DNA of 64,000 nt. Origin: Dactylosporangium siamense. Its GTDB lineage: Bacteria; Actinomycetota; Actinomycetes; Mycobacteriales; Micromonosporaceae. The stretch covers positions 115,564 to 179,563 of the forward strand of contig NZ_BONQ01000071.1 of assembly GCF_016862795.1 (NCBI RefSeq). The letters run 5' to 3'. The translations under genes and the position numbers were made by a program. Of the stretch, positions 62,733 through 64,000 are shown piece by piece. Position 1 is the stretch's first letter; each line of letters starts with the position of its first letter. Below the pieces are notes generated by a model. It searched no databases and was not told the DNA's origin. It saw nothing but the letters and a program-made list of their open reading frames with translations.

Positions 62733-64000
62733 AGGTCGCCGTCGTCCTGTTCACCCGCGACCTGCGGGTGCACGACAATCCCGCGCTGTCGGCGGCCGCC
62801 CGGGCGGCCGAGCGGGTCGTCCCGCTGTTCGTGCACGACCCGGCGCTGCCCGCCGGCGACAACCGGCGCCGGTTCCTCTTAGAGTGCCTCACCGACCTGA
62901 AGGCGTCCCTGCGGCAGCGCGGCGCCGACCTGGTCGAGCTGCGCGGCGACCCGGCCACCGAGGCGGTGCGGGTGGCGAAGGCCGTCGGTGCGGAGGGCAT
63001 CGGCGTCGCCGCCGACGTCAGCGGCTATGCCCGCGACCGGGAGCGCCGCCTGGAGCGGGCCTGCGCCGACGAGCGCATCGCGCTCAAGACGTTTCCCGGC
63101 GTCACGGTCGTGCCGCCGGGCGCGGTCCGGCCCGGGAGCGGCGGTGGCGAGCACTACAAGGTCTTCACCCCCTACTGGCGGGCCTGGCAGGCGCAGCGGT
63201 GGCGGGACGTCGAGGGCGCGCCGCGCAAGCTGCGGCTGCCCGACGACCTGCCGGCGTCCTGGTTCAAGGACCGGCCGGCGCCGACCGGCGGCGAGTCCGC
63301 GGCCCGGCGCCGGCTCACCGCGTGGCTGCCGCAGCTGGAGGGCTACGAGGACAACCACGACGCGATGGCGGCCGACAAGACGTCCCGGCTGAGCCCGTAT
63401 CTGCACTTCGGTTGCCTGTCCCCGCGGGAGGTCGCGGCGCGGGTCGACGGCCACCCCGGCGCCGAGCCGTTCGTGCGGCAGCTGTGCTGGCGCGACTTCT
63501 ACCACCAGGTCCTGTTCGCGTTCCCCGACCTGCGGCGCAAGGCATACCGGGCGTCGGCGGAGGAGCACTGGCGGGACGAGTCCGACGCGCTGCAGGCGTG
63601 GCGCGAGGGCCACACGGGCGTGCCGATCGTCGACGCCGGCATGCGGCAGCTGCTCGCCGAGGGCTGGATGCACAACCGGGCCCGGCTGATCACCGCCTCC
63701 TACCTGACCAAGCACCTGAACGTCGACTGGCGGGCCGGCGGCGACCACTTCTTCGACCTGCTGCTCGACGGGGACGTCGCCAACAACTACGGCAACTGGC
63801 AGTGGGTGGCCGGCACGGGCAACGACACCAAGCCGTATCGCCGGTTCAACCCGATCCGGCAGGCCCACCGGTTCGACCCGGTGGGCGACTACGTCCGCCG
63901 CTACGTGCCGGAGCTGGCCGATGTCGAGGGCAAGGCCGTGCACGAGCCGTGGAACCTGCCGGAGCCGCCGCCCGGCTACCCGGCGCCGCTGAAGCTCTAG
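62729..64000 (+). CDS. phr: Deoxyribodipyrimidine photolyase
   Basis: 423 residues, ends exactly at the window end but is complete (stop 63998-64000). N-terminal antenna domain: FTRDLRVHDNPALSAAARAA. C-terminal FAD domain: SRLSPYLHFGCLSPREV, QLCWRDFYHQVLF, MRQLLAEGWMHNRARLITASYLTKHL and GDVANNYGNWQWVAGTGND. It repairs cyclobutane pyrimidine dimers with blue light. It overlaps crtB (62729-62732). The pairing with crtB and a B12-type regulator makes a light-response unit. Confidence 0.93.
   Translation: MKVAVVLFTRDLRVHDNPALSAAARAAERVVPLFVHDPALPAGDNRRRFLLECLTDLKASLRQRGADLVELRGDPATEAVRVAKAVGAEGIGVAADVSGYARDRERRLERACADERIALKTFPGVTVVPPGAVRPGSGGGEHYKVFTPYWRAWQAQRWRDVEGAPRKLRLPDDLPASWFKDRPAPTGGESAARRRLTAWLPQLEGYEDNHDAMAADKTSRLSPYLHFGCLSPREVAARVDGHPGAEPFVRQLCWRDFYHQVLFAFPDLRRKAYRASAEEHWRDESDALQAWREGHTGVPIVDAGMRQLLAEGWMHNRARLITASYLTKHLNVDWRAGGDHFFDLLLDGDVANNYGNWQWVAGTGNDTKPYRRFNPIRQAHRFDPVGDYVRRYVPELADVEGKAVHEPWNLPEPPPGYPAPLKL

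Overview
The window is high-GC DNA with GTG/ATG starts, sparse intergenic spacers, NTGA stop-start overlaps and many -10 hexamers lying 5 to 9 nt before a start codon. Together with a bacterial proteasome activator ending in GQYL, a GuaB1-type IMPDH/GMP reductase relative, a DUF5926 protein and a tRNA Glu-Asp-Phe cluster, this points to an actinobacterium. I infer Micromonosporaceae (Actinoplanes/Micromonospora-like) from the overall style; this is not proven by the sequence. The region looks chromosomal. I see no insertion sequence, integrase, phage module or CRISPR array.

Layout. 1-2.6 kb: a truncated aminotransferase, a Uma2-fold protein, an eroded 0.9-kb spacer and a two-CBS-domain protein. 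2.8-4.2 kb: guaB1. 4.3-12.2 kb: a cell-surface polysaccharide locus (flippase, polymerase/ligase-like protein, GT4 glycosyltransferase, DUF2142 membrane protein, polyprenyl-phosphate sugar transferase), interrupted by an fpg/nei DNA glycosylase. 12.2-16 kb: two two-component systems (LytS/LytTR and OmpR type). 16-26 kb: a DUF4153/4173-like membrane protein, two small-membrane-protein/sodium-solute-symporter pairs, an ABC exporter, a small MSMEG_6728-family protein and a flavin-reductase-like protein. A Crp-type palindrome precedes the second symporter pair. 26.3-31.5 kb: UDP-glucuronate decarboxylase-like enzyme, two LytR-CpsA-Psr ligases, rhodanese, glycerophosphodiesterase. 31.6-38.3 kb: a soluble histidine kinase, an RsbW-like ATPase, DUF5926, arginine deiminase, a NERD-like protein, a 37-residue protein plus a PAS-like protein, an ACT-domain protein and a lipoprotein. 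38.4-46.5 kb: pheA, two AIM24 paralogues, a zincin, OsmC, an F420-type reductase fold, two tandem HAD phosphatases, a repeat-rich spacer and the proteasome activator. 46.5-53.6 kb: alpha/beta hydrolase, two orphan substrate-binding lipoproteins, a Pro/Gln-rich membrane zincin, a D-x-D-x-D-G repeat protein, a hotdog thioesterase. 53.6-57.1 kb: a low-complexity accessory block with a 35-pentad repeat protein, a Uma2 pseudogene and two unknowns. 57.2-57.5 kb: three tRNAs. 57.6-64 kb: a NodB deacetylase and a light-response/carotenoid block (CarH/LitR-like MerR-B12 regulator, idi, crtI, crtB, photolyase).

How the genes fit together. Flippase, polymerase, glycosyltransferases, the UXS-like sugar-nucleotide enzyme and the LCP ligases could together build and attach a wall polysaccharide. 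The carotenoid genes, the B12-type photoreceptor-like regulator and the photolyase form a coherent photoprotection unit. The two symporter pairs resemble acetate/pyruvate uptake systems and sit between regulators that could control them.

The most unusual observation is the lipoprotein at 51285-52646. It is a branched-chain-amino-acid-type periplasmic binding protein whose two halves are in swapped order: the second half comes first, then a linker, then the first half. This is a circular permutation. It is followed by a tiny calcium-loop repeat protein in the same orientation. Other signals worth a look are leader micro-ORFs coupled by GTGA to two polysaccharide genes, the non-canonical pentad-repeat protein, a hairpin family with a compensatory base change, and terminator hairpins that run into the start region of the next gene.
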